From Knoellia sp031844405 (GTDB lineage Bacteria; Actinomycetota; Actinomycetes; Actinomycetales; Dermatophilaceae): a stretch of 64,000 nt of DNA. Of this stretch, positions 62,698 to 64,000 are shown piece after piece; within the stretch, counting starts at the first letter, position 1; the number at the start of each line of letters is the position of its first letter. Made by a program: the position numbers and the translations under genes. Location: contig JAUZVC010000002.1 in NCBI GenBank assembly GCA_031844405.1, positions 310,001-374,000 on the forward strand, given 5' to 3'. The notes below the pieces were generated by a model. It ran no database searches. It saw nothing but the letters and a program-made list of their open reading frames with translations, and was not told the origin of the DNA.

Positions 62698-64000
62698 TCC
62701 TCATGCTCCTCGTGCCCGGCGCCGTCGGGCTCTGGCTCGTCACCGGCGGGCGCGCCCTCCCGGCGGCGACCGCGCGGACCGTGGCTCTCGTCGCCTCCGC
62801 CGTCGGCGGGCTCGCGGCCGTCACGGCCACGGTGATGCGCCCCGTCGTCGACCGCGCGTGGATTCCCGACCTCGGCGTGCGGTGGCACTTCGAGGTCGAC
62901 GGTGTGAGCGCCCCTCTCGTCGTCCTCACCGCCGTCATCGGCGTGCTCGTCGTCGCCCACGCCTGGGTCGAGCGGCCTTGGGCCGACGCGCCCGGCAGCG
63001 GCAGCGCCGCCACCTACCTCGGCTGCCTCCTGCTCGTCGTCGCCGGCGCCTTCGCCGCGTTCGCCGCTCGCGACGCCGTCCTCTTCTTCCTCGCCTTCGA
63101 GGTCGTCCTCGTGCCCATGTGGGTGCTCATCGCGCGCTACGGCGACCCGCACAGCGCGAGGGCCCGCGCCGACGCCTCGGCCCGGTTCATCCTCTACACC
63201 GCCGTCGGCTCGACCCTCATGCTCGTCGGCATCCTCGTGCTCGTCACCCGCGCGGGCACCGCCGACCTCGGCGAGCTGCCCTCTGCCGCCGCAGCACTCG
63301 GGACCGGCGAGCAGACCCTCGTCGCACTGCTGCTCACGATCGGACTCGCCGTCAAGGTCCCGGTCTTCCCGCTGCACACGTGGCTGCCCGCCGCGCACAC
63401 GACCGCCCCGACCGCAGGGTCGGTGCTCCTCGCCGCGGTCCTCCTCAAGCTCGGCACCTACGGCCTCGTCCGGCTGCCGCTGGCCAACGTCCCCGACGGG
63501 TTCTCCCGCATCGCCCCGGTGCTCGCCATCGCGGGCGTCGTGGGCATCCTCTGGGGTGGCCTCATCTGCCTCGTCGAGCGCGACCTCAAGCGGCTCATCG
63601 CCTTCTCGTCGGTCGCGCACATGGGGTTCGTCGTCCTCGGTCTCGCGTCCGGCACCGAGACCGGCGTGCAGGCCGCGCTCATCGGCAACATCGCCCACGG
63701 CGTCATCTCGGCCCTGCTCTTCGTCATCGTCGGCGGGCTCAAGCACCGCTGGGGCTCGGTCGACCTCGCGGTCGTCCGGCCCGCGCTGCGCGAGGTGTCG
63801 CCGCGCCTCGGGTTCGCGCTCATCCTCGGGCTCGCAGCCGGGCTCGGGCTGCCCGGTCTCGCGGGCTTCTGGGGCGAGCTCGTGGCGCTGCTCGCGGCGT
63901 GGAACCCGGCTCAGCACACCGGCATCCTGCGCACCTGCGCCGTCATCGCTGCCGTCGGTGCGGCGCTCGCCGCGGCCTACTCGCTGCGCGTCGCCCGCAT
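62688..64000 (+). CDS. nuoM: NuoM, second copy, cut off by the window
   Basis: Open to the window end (437 complete codons). The start GTG 62688 overlaps nuoL2. Signatures: FFLAFEVVLVPMWVLIARYG, KVPVFPLHTWLPAAHTTAPT and KRLIAFSSVAHMGFVVLGLA, with 12 or more helices so far. nuoN2, and possibly nuoD2, would be expected beyond the end. Confidence 0.93.
   Translation, partial: MALILMLLVPGAVGLWLVTGGRALPAATARTVALVASAVGGLAAVTATVMRPVVDRAWIPDLGVRWHFEVDGVSAPLVVLTAVIGVLVVAHAWVERPWADAPGSGSAATYLGCLLLVVAGAFAAFAARDAVLFFLAFEVVLVPMWVLIARYGDPHSARARADASARFILYTAVGSTLMLVGILVLVTRAGTADLGELPSAAAALGTGEQTLVALLLTIGLAVKVPVFPLHTWLPAAHTTAPTAGSVLLAAVLLKLGTYGLVRLPLANVPDGFSRIAPVLAIAGVVGILWGGLICLVERDLKRLIAFSSVAHMGFVVLGLASGTETGVQAALIGNIAHGVISALLFVIVGGLKHRWGSVDLAVVRPALREVSPRLGFALILGLAAGLGLPGLAGFWGELVALLAAWNPAQHTGILRTCAVIAAVGAALAAAYSLRVAR

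Noticed and set aside
51818..64000. Second nuo set as a recent duplication of the first
   Set aside because: The proteins differ over their entire length, several motifs are changed (E-S-G in place of E-C-G in NuoA) and gene order differs; it is an old, separate type.

Overview
The window is a very GC-rich, densely packed stretch of an actinobacterial chromosome. Mycothione reductase, menaquinone synthesis genes, leaderless promoters (TANNNT 6-8 nt before the start codon), an actinobacterial KorAB and many 4-nt stop/start overlaps (ATGA, GTGA) all support this. Gene order and family content resemble Intrasporangiaceae (Janibacter, Knoellia, Terrabacter relatives), but that placement is an inference. 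No rRNA, tRNA, CRISPR array, prophage or classical insertion sequence was recognised, and no gene-free stretch exceeds about 210 bp.

Layout. 1-7.3 kb: a VOC protein, a TfoX-N protein, a GAF-type regulator followed by an aldehyde dehydrogenase/DUF779 pair, an MFS exporter and mycothione reductase. 7.4-9.3 kb: a small WXG-like helical protein, an alpha/beta hydrolase and a DUF3817 membrane protein. 9.3-16.7 kb: menaquinone genes menD, menF, menG and two geranylgeranyl-reductase-family flavoproteins. 16.7-34.3 kb: a complete 14-gene nuoA-N operon (NDH-1, respiratory complex I) ending in a polyprenyl diphosphate synthase; a good Rex-type operator lies in front of the unit. 34.5-40.8 kb: an AbiEi-like/nuclease-fold protein, then a GlxA-type regulator with an aldolase-like PLP enzyme, a sugar-lactone oxidase and a divergent MFS transporter. 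41.0-45.0 kb: rarD and korB-korA (2-oxoglutarate:ferredoxin oxidoreductase). 45.2-48.3 kb: a second WXG-like/alpha-beta hydrolase locus with a lipoprotein. 48.5-51.7 kb: a large LuxR-type ATPase regulator and a DUF4242 protein. 51.8-64.0 kb: a second, partial nuo set (A, B, C, H, I, J, K, L, M) in three transcription units, separated by a SGNH hydrolase, a zinc-ribbon protein, membrane proteins and a multicopper oxidase. The window cuts off nuoM2.

How the parts fit. Regions 2-4 together supply the quinone (men genes, side-chain synthase, side-chain reductases) and its main reductase (complex I), consistent with electron transport on a partly saturated menaquinone. The second nuo set lacks the NADH module (E, F, G) and, within the window, nuoD. 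With korAB only 7 kb away it could be a ferredoxin- or other-donor-driven quinone reductase.

The most unusual features lie outside the genes. Three families of short palindromic elements sit at gene 3' ends; two copies have entered the reading frames of nuoJ2 and nuoK2, and another pair flanks the AbiEi-like gene in opposite orientation. The heptamer GTATGCC/GGCATAC is strongly over-represented on both strands. Two related loci carry the same WXG-like module, either fused to or beside an alpha/beta hydrolase.
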